Below are positions 54,568 through 63,746 of a stretch of 64,000 bases of DNA, one piece after another; position 1 is the stretch's first letter; every line of letters starts with the position of its first letter. The notes beneath the pieces were generated by a model, which was not told the DNA's origin, did no database searches, and saw nothing but the letters and a program-made list of their open reading frames with translations. The stretch is from contig CP128433.1 in the NCBI GenBank assembly GCA_032615215.1, positions 2,377,501 to 2,441,500 on the forward strand, read 5' to 3'. Origin of the DNA: Microbulbifer sp. MKSA007 (GTDB lineage: Bacteria; Pseudomonadota; Gammaproteobacteria; Pseudomonadales; Cellvibrionaceae). A program made the position numbers and the translations under genes.

Positions 54568-56852
54568 GTGAAATTTACACAGAGTTTATTAGTTAAGTAT
54601 TGCCTTGTTTTATTGTTCCTTTTCTACAGTGCGGTAACTCTGGCACAGAACAATAAAATAGATTATTTGGATATTTTGATTCTTGATGGAAAAGTTATCG
54701 ATGGTTCAGGTAATCCATGGATAAAGCAAGATGTAGGAGTGGTCGATGACAAGATAGTCTTTGTAGGGAACGCTGATAGTTTTAGGAGCAAGGCTAAATT
54801 AACCATTAATGCTGAGGCGTTATATGTTACTCCTGGGTTTATTGACATGCATAGCCATGCAGATCTCAATGACCCGCAGGGCAAAAAAATGTTGCCCCAG
54901 ATCTTTCAGGGCGTGACCTCGGTAATTGTTGGTGTAGATGGATTTGGGAAAAATGATGTTCTAGAGCAATATAAAATCGCTGAGGGGGAGGTGAAAGGCT
55001 CAGTGATACCGGTGTCAATATAGGAACCTATGTGGGTTTTAATCAGGCTCGCTTGAACGTTATGGGGATGAATGATAAACCTGCCAGCAATGAAGAGCGT
55101 TCAAAAATGACGCAGTATCTTGAAAGTGGTATGCAGCAAGGTGCTTTTGGGGTCTCAACGGGTCTTTTTTACCGACCGGCTTCTTATGCCTCAACAAAAG
55201 AAGTGATTGAATCCCTGTCATTCTTAAATAAGTATAAAGCTATTTATGATACCCATGATAGGGATTTGGGGGCAGTTCTAAACGGTATAGGATACGATGC
55301 TTCTGTTGCTGAAGCTATCAAAATTGGTTCAGCAATAGATGCAAGAATTATCTTTAGCCATTTTACTCCACAGGGTAAGCATAACGACGGACGAGCTAAC
55401 GTAGGGATAGATTTGATCAATAATGCCAGGGCGGATGGTGCTCAGGTATTTGCTGCACAACATCCATATACTGCAACGCAGAGTTCATTGCTGGCTTATA
55501 CTATTCCAGACTGGGCCTTAGCTGGAGGAATGACATCTTTACTTGAACGGTTACAAAGTAAAAATCTCCTAAATCGTTTACATTCAGAACATAGGCAGAT
55601 GCTTGACATTCGTGGTGGTCCGGAAAAATTATTATTTACTGATAATAATAAAGACCTCAATGGCAAAACGTTAGCACAAGTATCCGAGGAATTAAATCTA
55701 ACAACTTTAGATACTGTACTTCATATTGCTAAGGAGCAAAGAGATGCTTCTGTGATGAATCTTGAATTATATGATATGGACAATATTCGCTTATTAGCAA
55801 CACAGGAATGGATGATGACGAGCTCGGATGGAGGCTCACACGCTGTGCCAGGCCAGCGTGCACATCCTAGGACATTTGGAGCGTTTGCTAAGAAGATAAG
55901 GCAGTTTGTTGTTGATGAATCTCTGATTTCTTTACCATTCTTGATTAGGGGGATGACAGCATTGCCCGCGAGTTTCTTAGGCATTCAGGATCGGGGGCGA
56001 TTGGCTCCTGGATATTATGCCGATATTGCTATCTTTGATTTGGATCAGGTCAATGATCGAGCAACCTACGAAGATCCGCAGCAGCTCGCAGAAGGCTATA
56101 TTCATGTATTAGTTAATGGCGAATTGGCCTTGTACCACGGTGAGATAAAGAGTACAGATTTAGGACAGGTTTTACTTAGGCACCAGCCGCTAGTGAATGA
56201 AATGCCAACCGCACTACAAGTTAAAGAAAGTCTCTTAGGTGCTTTTGGAGGGAAGGACTCATTACATAAGATTGAATCTTTAACGTCCACAATAGAGTTA
56301 TCTTCAGAAAGCAAGCCGTCACGTACAAAAATTCAATATTTAAATTTTTTGAATGAATCCATCGCAGAGTATTCAAGTCGTGAAAATGTAATTCACTTTG
56401 GAGTAGAAGGTCAATACGAACTATATCAAGGTGGCAATTCAATTGACCCTGAGTCAGCTGCCTATATTAGCTTAAATAAGAAGGATAATTTGCTTCAGGG
56501 ATTATGGCTTAATTTCCTTTATTTTCTACGTGACCCATCGATGGAAGTGTAGGGCCCATTTGATGTGCCTGAGCACAGAAGTGAAAGCTGGTGGAAGCTC
56601 GTCTCAGGGGGAAGGATAACCCCTTTACTTGGTATAGACCCTGATACTGGGTATATTAGAAAGGTACTTTATGAAAATGGTGTTTTTGTTGAGGAGTTTG
56701 ATTATAGAAGGATTGAATCAGGCGTCGTTTGGCCGCACCAATTTAAAGTATTAAATAATGGTAAAGTTAGCCTGAGTGGTCGATACAGCAATTTACAGAC
56801 CGACTCAGGTCCAGGGTTTGAGGTATTACCATCTTGGTTCCCTGGAAATTAA
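54568..56852 (+). pseudogene. Secreted N-acyl-D-amino-acid deacylase (D-aminoacylase) with extra C-terminal domain, broken
   Basis: The first frame (to 55023) has a signal peptide MKFTQSLLVKYCLVLLFLF and D-aminoacylase features: ILDGKVIDGSGNPW, then GFIDMHSHADLN, the metal-binding HxH. A G5 run (54984-54988) needs one more G to read GGERLSDTGVNIGTYVGF and join the next frame, which carries IIFSHFTPQG, SSDGGSHAVPGQRAHPR and RLAPGYYADIAIFDLD, the amidohydrolase end. About 200 further residues of unknown beta-rich sequence follow. They are cut by an in-frame TAG at 56550 (MEV*GPFDVPEHR) but go on in the same frame to 56852. Decay by frameshift plus nonsense is likely. If read through, about 760 residues. 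Confidence 0.8.
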
Positions 56853-56978
56853 CTATATACGAAAACACAATGCTGCTGGATTGTAGGTAGACAATTGACT
56901 CGGTTTGATCTTGAGAAAGAGTTTTAATTGTATTAATTTAAATTTTGATTGGCGATGTGTTTTTTGTGAAGTTGTTGA

Positions 56979-57164
56979 CCCTGGATTCCTACAATATTCG
57001 ATACATATGGCGATGGCGAAGAATATCTGCTGGCTGGTAAGTTCCTACACAAACAAGTTAGGACCATCATGGGGTTCCCAGTTGATCATGGAAAAATGGT
57101 GCCTGATCGAACTCCTTATTGGGTAGTTCTGTTCGGGGGTTGCCTTCAGGTTACCATTTTTTAG
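56979..57164 (+). other. Unassigned protein-like fragment
   Basis: A plus-strand frame without start reads IFDTYGDGEEYLLAGKFLHK, then QVRTIMGFPVDHGKM, and stops at 57162. The regular composition suggests the 3' end of a lost coding gene. A different frame (56905-57126) covers the same DNA. No family recognised. Confidence 0.3.
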
Positions 57165-57333
57165 GTGATTAACTGATATGCATCAAAACTGAAGTCAGCT
57201 GTTATTGTTGTAGCTATTATTTTATAAGTGGAGGTGAGTGGACTGATAAAGAAGGTAAGTTGGTTATGGGGGTTTGGGGCAATTTATAAAGGGGTAATTT
57301 TTTTGGGGTTTAGGAGTCGCTATTGTGGGTTTT

Positions 57334-57366
57334 GGCGAGCATGAAATTACTCGCCGAGTTTTTTAG
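57334..57366 (+). terminator. Rho-independent terminator
   Basis: GGCGAG and CTCGCC pair over 6 bp with a 10-nt loop, followed by GAGTTTTTTAGG. It sits 7 bp before the stop of the convergent methyltransferase gene and would end plus-strand transcription from the D-aminoacylase side. Confidence 0.7.
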
Positions 57367-57372
57367 GCACTG

Positions 57373-58344
57373 TTAAGGTTTTAGGATTTCAATTTTCCAG
57401 CCAGTACAATTGTTTTCATCATAGAATTTATCGCGAGCTAGTGGTTGCATCCCCAACCTTTCGAATATTGCTAGAAGGTTACCCATACTTTCTTCTGATA
57501 GTGATGAATCTAGTTGGTTTTGCGACCTTAAAGCCGTATATTCCAGTTCTGTACTAAAAAAAGAAAGAAACTTATCTTTTGTGGCGTTATTTGATGCTAA
57601 ATTTCTTTGCAGGAAGTTTTCAAGAGAATTTCTCACAAAGTAGGTTGTCGCAGATTTTGGATGTTTGGAGATTAACATCTCAACGGATGTAATAAGATAC
57701 TTTAATTTGTCTGCTGTGTGCGGGTTGCCTAATTTTACTTTTGCCTCTTCAATGGACTGGATGTCTTTAAAATCATGTATAAAAGATGTAGTTTGCTCTG
57801 GGATTCTTAATTCTTCGGTAATTAGCTTGTGGGCTAAAACCTCATCTGAGCAATTTCTGTAGGGGGTGGAGTTTGTTTTGTGGCATATCGCTTTAAATAC
57901 TCCTCCAGACTCCAGTGATTTTTCTATGCTTCTCGCGGCTTCCAATTTATTGCTGTACTCAAAGCCAAATTGTGAAGTAATTAGGTTGAATTTCTCATCA
58001 AGTGAATGAATTTTTTCGATTGCCATGCAGGAGTGAAAGTGTAGTTTTTCTAATAGTTTTTGATTTCTAGGGTTTTTGTTGGTTGCTAGGGGGGTGATGT
58101 TAGCTGCATCAGCAGCATGTATTTCAAGAGGTTTGCCAGACTTTGATGCTTCATCTGCAATTAATAAAGCTATTGCACCATTGCCGCATGCAATATCGAG
58201 AACTTTAGAGTTAGGACTCAATCCAGAGACTGTTGATCTCCAATATTCGCCTGTTTTTCCTGTATAGCTGTGGGGCAGAACTTGTGCAAAAGAAGTGGGA
58301 AATCCTTGCTTCCAGAAATTTGTCCATTGCTCCAAATTTTGCAT
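57373..58344 (-). CDS. Class I SAM-dependent methyltransferase
   Basis: 323 residues starting MQNLEQWTNFWKQGFPTSFA. The SAM motif I is VLDIACGNGAIA, followed by HAADAAN (acidic motif II region) and FNLITSQFGFEYSN (motif III-like). It keeps the typical seven-stranded order but has an unusual long C-terminal helical extension from about residue 190. It may modify a small molecule or the FkbM-like group; substrate unknown. The start is supported by the conserved N-terminal W.xFW. Confidence 0.82.
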   Translation of the reverse strand: MQNLEQWTNFWKQGFPTSFAQVLPHSYTGKTGEYWRSTVSGLSPNSKVLDIACGNGAIALLIADEASKSGKPLEIHAADAANITPLATNKNPRNQKLLEKLHFHSCMAIEKIHSLDEKFNLITSQFGFEYSNKLEAARSIEKSLESGGVFKAICHKTNSTPYRNCSDEVLAHKLITEELRIPEQTTSFIHDFKDIQSIEEAKVKLGNPHTADKLKYLITSVEMLISKHPKSATTYFVRNSLENFLQRNLASNNATKDKFLSFFSTELEYTALRSQNQLDSSLSEESMGNLLAIFERLGMQPLARDKFYDENNCTGWKIEILKP

Positions 58345-59138
58345 GGGTACCTCGATTTTATTTTGATTTATATATTGGATAATACGGTAAAGGCGTGTTT
58401 AAGAGCTACTTGTCGTGTATTGAGTGGGTGAGAATGGAAGGCTATTTAGGGGCATTATGCCCTCACAGTGGTTTGGCTAATATAATTAGCATGCCGTTTG
58501 TGACATTTATGAGTTTTTTATATGTGGCGATGTATTTAATATATTTATCCATATTTAGGATGATTTTATTTGACTGTTTGCCTGTGTAGGATATGTGTCT
58601 TTTTAGAACGGTTGTGTAGACTACTGTCTTGCTTTTCCAATGCTCAGACTAATTTGTATGTAGGTGGGGCAGGTATATAACGATTGTTATCAGGTGAAAA
58701 GGCAGTTGACTTAATGGTCGGGTTTAATCGGGTTTTCCCAACACATAGAACCCGCTTGATAAATTGCTGATAAGGGGACTTGGTGACTGGGCGTGCCTAC
58801 TTGGTCCTTTATTATTGTGTAAATTGATTCTGTAGTATTGTGATTTTGAACTTCAATCTAGTTATTTGGGCGAGTCGTTTTTCTGTTTCGGCATAGCTTT
58901 CCCATATGATTACGTTGATATATGTTGGGTTATCTATACATATGGGGTAGTACTCCCTGTTTAGCCAGTTTCAGATACGTAAAGTCTTCAGCTAACTACA
59001 GCCACCCCTATAAACTGATTGTGCCTCATTCCTAATTGTCTCTTTTGATCATTAGGTTCTTTTGGTAGCGAGTATAGTCATGGTTAGAACCTGATTGGGT
59101 GTTGATATACTCTCCGTAAAGAAAGTAATTAAGTAGAA
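58345..59138. other. Intergenic region without supported genes
   Basis: About 790 bp. A 64-codon plus frame at 58395-58589 is hydrophobic but lacks a ribosome site and is not supported. Nothing else noted. Confidence 0.4.
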
Positions 59139-59157
59139 AGCCGTGTCCTACACGGCT
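59139..59157 (-). terminator. Orphan terminator of a lost gene
   Basis: AGCCGTGT and ACACGGCT form a perfect 8-bp stem with a 3-nt loop, followed on the minus strand by TTTCTACTT. It lies 24 bp beyond the stop of the truncated frame at 59182-59373, so it probably belonged to that gene. Confidence 0.55.
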
Positions 59158-59181
59158 CACTATTGCGGTGATATTCTTTGT

Positions 59182-59373
59182 CTAAATTGCTTTATGTACT
59201 AGTACACTTTCCAAAATTCCAGCAGCAGAAACACTATGATACTTGGTTGGTGTGCCTGATGATGTCGCTAAAAACGGTATTTTCACCAAGTTCTTCCTGA
59301 TTTTTTTAATATCGTTATCGAGATTGGAGTCTGCGTTTGCTGAGTAATCCCTACACTGTGAGCCGGAATTGCT
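59182..59373 (-). pseudogene. Orphan 3' end of an unknown minus-strand gene
   Basis: A 63-codon frame without start (TAG at its head) reads SNSGSQCRDYSANADSNLDN through VKIPFLATSSGTPTKYHSVS to stop TAG. The composition is coding-like and a terminator hairpin follows its stop. The 5' part would lie where the arylamine N-acetyltransferase gene now begins, so a rearrangement is implied. Family unknown, perhaps a secreted enzyme. Confidence 0.4.
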
Positions 59374-59484
59374 CTAGATCGTAATCAATGTAGAAGATGA
59401 AAAAAGCTATTGACCTCAAGTTAGGTTTAGGTATTAAGCTCTTGTCTATTGATTATGAGCCCGGATTTTGAGGAGACAATCGAG

Positions 59485-60330
59485 ATGAGTACCCCTGGTA
59501 TTAACTTGCAGCAATATTTAGACCGTATTAATTTTGATGGAACCCCGGGTGCTAACTTGCAGTGTCTACAGCAGTTGTTGACCCAGCACGTCCGTACGAT
59601 TCCATTCGAGAACGCCACTTCATTTTTGGGAAGCCCCGTGGATATTGAGTTGGAATCTATAGAGGCCAAGTTGGTACAACAAAAACGTGGAGGTTATTGT
59701 TACGAGCAAAATGCCTTATTAGGGGCAGTGTTAGGGCAAATCGGTTTTAAAGTTACGAACCTCGCCGCGCGGATACTGTGGCAAATGCCGATAGGGCATC
59801 AACCCGCTCAGTCGCATATGATTCTGATGGTGGAGCTTGAGGGCGCACGCTTTCTGATTGATGCGGGATTCGGCAATAACACTTTGACTGCGCCACTAAA
59901 TATTGACTCCAGTGATCGTCAGAGCACACCGCATGGTGTTTACCGCTTTACTTTAATAGGTGATGAGTACCTGTTAGAGGTTACAACCGATAGTGGTTGG
60001 CAACCTATGTACAGCTTTGACTTGAAACCTAAAACTCATGGCGATTATAAAATTGGTAGTTGGTATTGCTCAACGCACCCAGAATCCAGGTTTGTAGAGC
60101 ACTTGATTGTTACTCGGTCTTTCCCAGAGGGGCGGCATACACTTTTCAATAGACAGTTAAGCTATCAACCACTTTTAGGCTCCAAGAGTGTTGTCATGAT
60201 AGCGGATGTTGATGAGCTTCGGGCTACTTTACTGGATATCTTTGGGATAGAAGTGCCGGCTGGCAGAGAAATTGATCAAAAGTTAGGCCGGATATTTGAG
60301 TCAGGCGGCATAGCGGAGAGAGTCATATGA
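59485..60330 (+). CDS. Arylamine N-acetyltransferase
   Basis: 281 residues from ATG 59485, with GAGGAG at 59470-59475; a longer start at 59449 is less likely. The catalytic triad is Cys72 in RGGYCYEQN, His111 in QSHMILMV and Asp126 in LIDAGFGN. The N-terminal LTQHVRTIPFENATSF segment is also conserved. The enzyme transfers acetyl from acetyl-CoA to aromatic amines and hydrazines in the cytoplasm. The gene overlaps its downstream neighbour by 4 bp (ATGA), showing translational coupling with a flavodoxin-like reductase. Confidence 0.95.
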   Translation: MSTPGINLQQYLDRINFDGTPGANLQCLQQLLTQHVRTIPFENATSFLGSPVDIELESIEAKLVQQKRGGYCYEQNALLGAVLGQIGFKVTNLAARILWQMPIGHQPAQSHMILMVELEGARFLIDAGFGNNTLTAPLNIDSSDRQSTPHGVYRFTLIGDEYLLEVTTDSGWQPMYSFDLKPKTHGDYKIGSWYCSTHPESRFVEHLIVTRSFPEGRHTLFNRQLSYQPLLGSKSVVMIADVDELRATLLDIFGIEVPAGREIDQKLGRIFESGGIAERVI

Positions 60331-60914
60331 AGAGGGTAGGTGTTGTTTACCATTCTGTATCTGGCTGCAGTAAAGTTCTTGCGGAGTCCGTGGTGGAGGG
60401 AGTTAACACGCTAGAGAAGTGTATTGGTGTTGCCCTTGAGATTCAGGGAGAGAGCATTCGTCACGGACGTTATGAAGACCAGTCATTATTAGCTCAGTTG
60501 GATCAATGTGAAGCCATAGTAATGGGTTCGCCGACCTTTATGGGTACTGTCTCCGCTCAATTCAAAGCATTTATGGATGCAGCAAGTGAACGCTATGGAG
60601 ATCGGTGCTGGCTGGATAAGTTAGCTGCAGGATTTACTGTTGGTAGTAATTTTAGTGGTGATCAGCTAGGTACCATCAGGACTCTACAGGTCTTTGCTGC
60701 ACAAATGGGCATGTTGTGGGTTCCCCTGGATATTCTACCGAGTCAAGATTCCCTGGGTAGAAACCGGGGTGGTTGTCAGTCGGGCTTGGTAGCTGTCGCT
60801 GAGGGGGCTGGTGAAATTCATCAGTTGGACCGACTTACAGCCGTACATTTAGGTCGTCGAGTCGCAGGCTTAGCACTACGAACTTCCGATTTTAGAACCG
60901 CGCTTCTTGACTAG
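60327..60914 (+). CDS. Flavodoxin-like NAD(P)H oxidoreductase (WrbA-like)
   Basis: 195 residues. MKRVGVVYHSVSGCSKVLAE is a flavodoxin-type FMN phosphate loop (x-S-x-[ST]-G-x-[ST]), EAIVMGSPTFMGTVSAQFKA matches the WrbA 50s loop (GSPT.mG...a.fK.f.D), and AAGFTVGSNFSGDQLGT the following loop. It probably reduces quinones or nitro compounds with bound FMN. It overlaps the N-acetyltransferase gene, and pairing with an acetylator of arylamines suggests reduction of nitro- or azo-compounds followed by acetylation (inference). Its last 38 bp overlap the convergent MFS gene. Confidence 0.85.
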   Translation: MKRVGVVYHSVSGCSKVLAESVVEGVNTLEKCIGVALEIQGESIRHGRYEDQSLLAQLDQCEAIVMGSPTFMGTVSAQFKAFMDAASERYGDRCWLDKLAAGFTVGSNFSGDQLGTIRTLQVFAAQMGMLWVPLDILPSQDSLGRNRGGCQSGLVAVAEGAGEIHQLDRLTAVHLGRRVAGLALRTSDFRTALLD

Positions 60915-62174
60915 CTTTTTGCTGTTCAAAAGTAGGCTGCTGATGCAGCCTATGATGACGACAATCCCGATTAGCTGAAATCCCGCTTGGTAATTGTAGA
61001 ATTTCTGTGTTGGTTGTGGAGCAAAGTCAAAAAGTCTGGCTAGTAGATTGCTGAGGGAGCGGATATAAGCGAACTCTATATCTTGATCGAGTGAGAGCCC
61101 TATGAGGGTTTGAATTACCCCTCCTAAAACAAAGCCCCCAGTTACAATAAGGGCAGAGGCAATGGCGTGCGCCTTTTCAGGAAGTTCAGATTGCACTATC
61201 GAGAGAGATAGAATTGAGCTGCTGAGGCCAAACCCTAAGAGAAAATTTGCCGCCAAAGTCCAGGAGTCCGACAAGTGAATACTCAGTAAAGCTGTGACAG
61301 CAATAATTGAGAGGAAACTAAAAGTTCTCGCTGGAATTATATAATCTCCCCGATAATGAGACCAAGCACCGACAATAAAGCTGCCGATAATGATGCCCGT
61401 TGAAATCATCGCATTGAGTAGGGCACTTTCTTTGGATGTTTCACGAAAAAAATCAACCTGGAACTGGATATTCCATAAATCAGAGTAGGCGATAATTATG
61501 CCGAAAAGGCAGGAGTAGAAGGTGAGGGCCAGCCAAAAAGCTCTTGATTTGAAGCATGAATTTAGCTTGTCAAATTGAGTGGCTTTTTTGGCAGAGAGTT
61601 CATGGGAAGAGTTTTGATTGCTGCCAATAAAAATAAATAGCAGCACAGCAAGGCAAATAAAAAATAGCGCTGCGATGAAGTAGGGCTCCCGGAATGAGAC
61701 TTCGGTATCGAACAAACCGATAAGTAATGAGAGTGAAGCTGCTGCGAAATTAGCTAGTCCTTGGCTAACAGCGGCCATTAGTGAAAACTTATTAGGTAAA
61801 TCCCGTCCGATAACATAGATAACTCCCAAGAAGCTACTGGATAATCCAAGTGCGACTAAGAGCTGCCCTGTAAGGGCTGTTCCGAAAGAATGACTGCTGG
61901 CAAAAATTACACAGCCGCTAGCGGCGAGGGCGGCTGAGATACCCAGTAAATACCGTGGACTTATAGGGCCCAATAGTGAGCCAAGTGTCAGTTGACCAAT
62001 AGAATAGGCGACAAAGTAATATCCTCCCAGCATCCCTAAGCTTTGATGGTTGAGATTGAGTTCTTGAGTGAGGCTAGGTGATAGTAGGGCAAATAGGATT
62101 GAGTTGGTTACGCTGGCGCTGAAAAATATGACTGCAACTGTCCAAGACGCGTAGCGGAAGTGTTTCTGCCCCAT
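60876..62174 (-). CDS. MFS transporter
   Basis: 432 residues from ATG 62174 (MGQKHFRYASWTVAVI); GTG 62204 would add 10 residues. Twelve hydrophobic helices. The usual MFS loop 2-3 motif (GxxxDRxGRR) is replaced by GSLLGPISPRYLLGIS, so it is a divergent subgroup. A large central loop (GSNQNSSHELSAKKATQFD) separates the halves. Export substrate unknown. It overlaps the flavodoxin-like gene tail to tail by 39 bp. Confidence 0.85.
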   Translation of the reverse strand: MGQKHFRYASWTVAVIFFSASVTNSILFALLSPSLTQELNLNHQSLGMLGGYYFVAYSIGQLTLGSLLGPISPRYLLGISAALAASGCVIFASSHSFGTALTGQLLVALGLSSSFLGVIYVIGRDLPNKFSLMAAVSQGLANFAAASLSLLIGLFDTEVSFREPYFIAALFFICLAVLLFIFIGSNQNSSHELSAKKATQFDKLNSCFKSRAFWLALTFYSCLFGIIIAYSDLWNIQFQVDFFRETSKESALLNAMISTGIIIGSFIVGAWSHYRGDYIIPARTFSFLSIIAVTALLSIHLSDSWTLAANFLLGFGLSSSILSLSIVQSELPEKAHAIASALIVTGGFVLGGVIQTLIGLSLDQDIEFAYIRSLSNLLARLFDFAPQPTQKFYNYQAGFQLIGIVVIIGCISSLLLNSKKLVKKRGSKIGSS

Positions 62175-62204
62175 AGGCTTTTCTTTATCGGTGTCTATTG
62201 CCAC

Positions 62205-62667
62205 GTCTCGGCCTTGGGCTTCACTCCTCAGCTCCTGCTTATGATTGCAGCGACCAATAGGGATAAAGCGCTAGGGTTTTAAATGGATATGAAACAAGTC
62301 GCATTAGATAGATCTTAGAGCAATTAGGAGCCGTAGCCCGAACACAAGTAGTTGATAGTAAGCAGGATTGAAATCGATCGGGCAGCTAGGTTTGATCAAA
62401 GTATCGCCAACGGCTGTTGAAGTTGAATGCTATTTGCTAGGCGGTGCCGTATTGAGGAGCTTTAATAGACTCTTTATTCAAAAGAATACACTTACAAAGT
62501 CGTTATCACGTGATTTCATCTCCCCAATAGAAACATTCCGTGGCTCGTTATCAGGTGGAAGGGATGTGAGCAGTGTGAACGCTGTTGGCATCTTGATACT
62601 GGAGGTGAGATCGTGCTTCGGGACTGGGCTTTAATGAGTATGCAACCCTGGCAATCGATGGTGGCCC
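62205..62667. other. Intergenic region
   Basis: About 460 bp between divergent genes. An 88-codon frame (62368-62634) has no family match and no clear ribosome site. No RNA or strong hairpin noted. Confidence 0.35.
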
Positions 62668-63273
62668 ATGCGTCGAAAGTCTTTCTTGGCTAGCCGTATT
62701 AATGCCGTGAGTGATGGCGTTTTTGCCATTGCTATGACGCTGTTGGTTTTTAATATCCAGATTCCCGATCTGGAGGATATAAAGCCGGGCGAGGATTTCC
62801 ACAGCAATATTCTTCAGCAGTTGCCCCACTTTTTTTCCTGGATACTGAGCTTTGCGATTCTCTGTCGGCTATGGCTTACCCACAATCATCTGATGTCGGA
62901 CCACCAATTTAAATCGGTTGCCTTTACCAGTTTTAACTTTTTGCTATTGGGGGCGGTGGCGTTTATTCCTTTTCCAGCAAGTTTGATGGGGGAGTATCCA
63001 GACCAGGTTTGGTCAGTGATCTTATTGTCAGCCAGCTACGCGGTGGCCGCTATCGCAATTGCGGGTATGTGGTGTGTCGCTGCGAACCGAACGAACGTAT
63101 CCGCGCACCGTGTACTAGTGGTCAGCATGGTGATGTTGTGTACCAGTATCCTGGCGTGCTTGTTGACCCTTTTCAATCCCTATTGGGGGCTTGGGCTCTG
63201 GATAGTATATGTGTTGGGGATAGTGCCTTTGGCTCACTTTGTCGAGAAGCGCTATGCCCCAGTAGAGAGTTGA
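62668..63273 (+). CDS. TMEM175-like (DUF1211) potassium channel family protein
   Basis: 201 residues with about six hydrophobic segments. The first helix has RINAVSDGVFAIAMTLLVFN, matching the R-x-x-x-F-S-D-G-V-F-A-I-x-x-T-L-L signature that lines the pore in TMEM175 channels (here A-V-S-D in place of F-S-D). Bacterial homologues form K+-selective leak channels of six TM helices. No partner gene is evident; it follows a plus-strand promoter region and is monocistronic. Confidence 0.88.
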   Translation: MRRKSFLASRINAVSDGVFAIAMTLLVFNIQIPDLEDIKPGEDFHSNILQQLPHFFSWILSFAILCRLWLTHNHLMSDHQFKSVAFTSFNFLLLGAVAFIPFPASLMGEYPDQVWSVILLSASYAVAAIAIAGMWCVAANRTNVSAHRVLVVSMVMLCTSILACLLTLFNPYWGLGLWIVYVLGIVPLAHFVEKRYAPVES

Positions 63274-63322
63274 GATGGGGCTGGGCCTGCCATATGGGTG
63301 CTGGTGGCAGGCCTCAAAATGG

Positions 63323-63745
63323 TCAAATCAGGCCGCGCACCATTTTGATGTGGGGAATTCCCGCTTCGTAAAACACGTCGCCTTCCACCTCAAACCCAGC
63401 CTGCAAGTAAAACCCCTCGGCATGTTGCTGTGCATGTAAATAGACTTGCTGAAAGTTTTGTTCCTTCGCCCGCTCACAGATGGCCTGCAATAGCTGGGCC
63501 CCGATGCCGCATCCGCGTGAAGATTTCTGTACAGCCATACGACCAATTTTTCCGCCTTGGGTGAGGCGCCCGGTGGCAACTGGGATTGTTTCGCGGAAGA
63601 CGAGGAAGTGCTGGGATGTCTCCTCTTGATCATCCCATTCCAGGTCCGCAGGTACCTGTTGTTCCTGTACAAAAACTGCTTCGCGAATTGAACGAATTGC
63701 GTCCCGGTCAGTGTTCCAATCCGCTAGGCGTATAGCTACTGGCAT
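63323..63745 (-). CDS. GNAT-family N-acetyltransferase
   Basis: 140 residues starting MPVAIRLADWNTDRDAIRSI. The first third resembles ElaA/YjcF-like acyltransferases (REAVFVQEQQVPADLEWDDQ), and the acetyl-CoA loop is IGRMAVQKSSRGCGIGAQLL (R-G-x-G-I-G), followed by YLHAQQHAEGFYLQAGFEV. It begins 1 bp after the stop of the upstream cupin oxygenase gene, so the two form an operon. Acceptor unknown. Confidence 0.92.
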   Translation of the reverse strand: MPVAIRLADWNTDRDAIRSIREAVFVQEQQVPADLEWDDQEETSQHFLVFRETIPVATGRLTQGGKIGRMAVQKSSRGCGIGAQLLQAICERAKEQNFQQVYLHAQQHAEGFYLQAGFEVEGDVFYEAGIPHIKMVRGLI

Positions 63746-63746
63746 C

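Noticed and set aside
58395..58589. Hydrophobic 64-codon plus-strand frame
   Set aside because: No ribosome site, no family and AT-rich DNA that easily gives hydrophobic frames.
62368..62634. 88-codon plus-strand frame in an intergenic region
   Set aside because: No recognised family, no ribosome site and composition unlike the neighbouring genes.
63009..63371. 120-codon plus-strand frame overlapping the TMEM175-like gene
   Set aside because: A shadow of that gene in another frame, rich in Arg, Gly and Cys.
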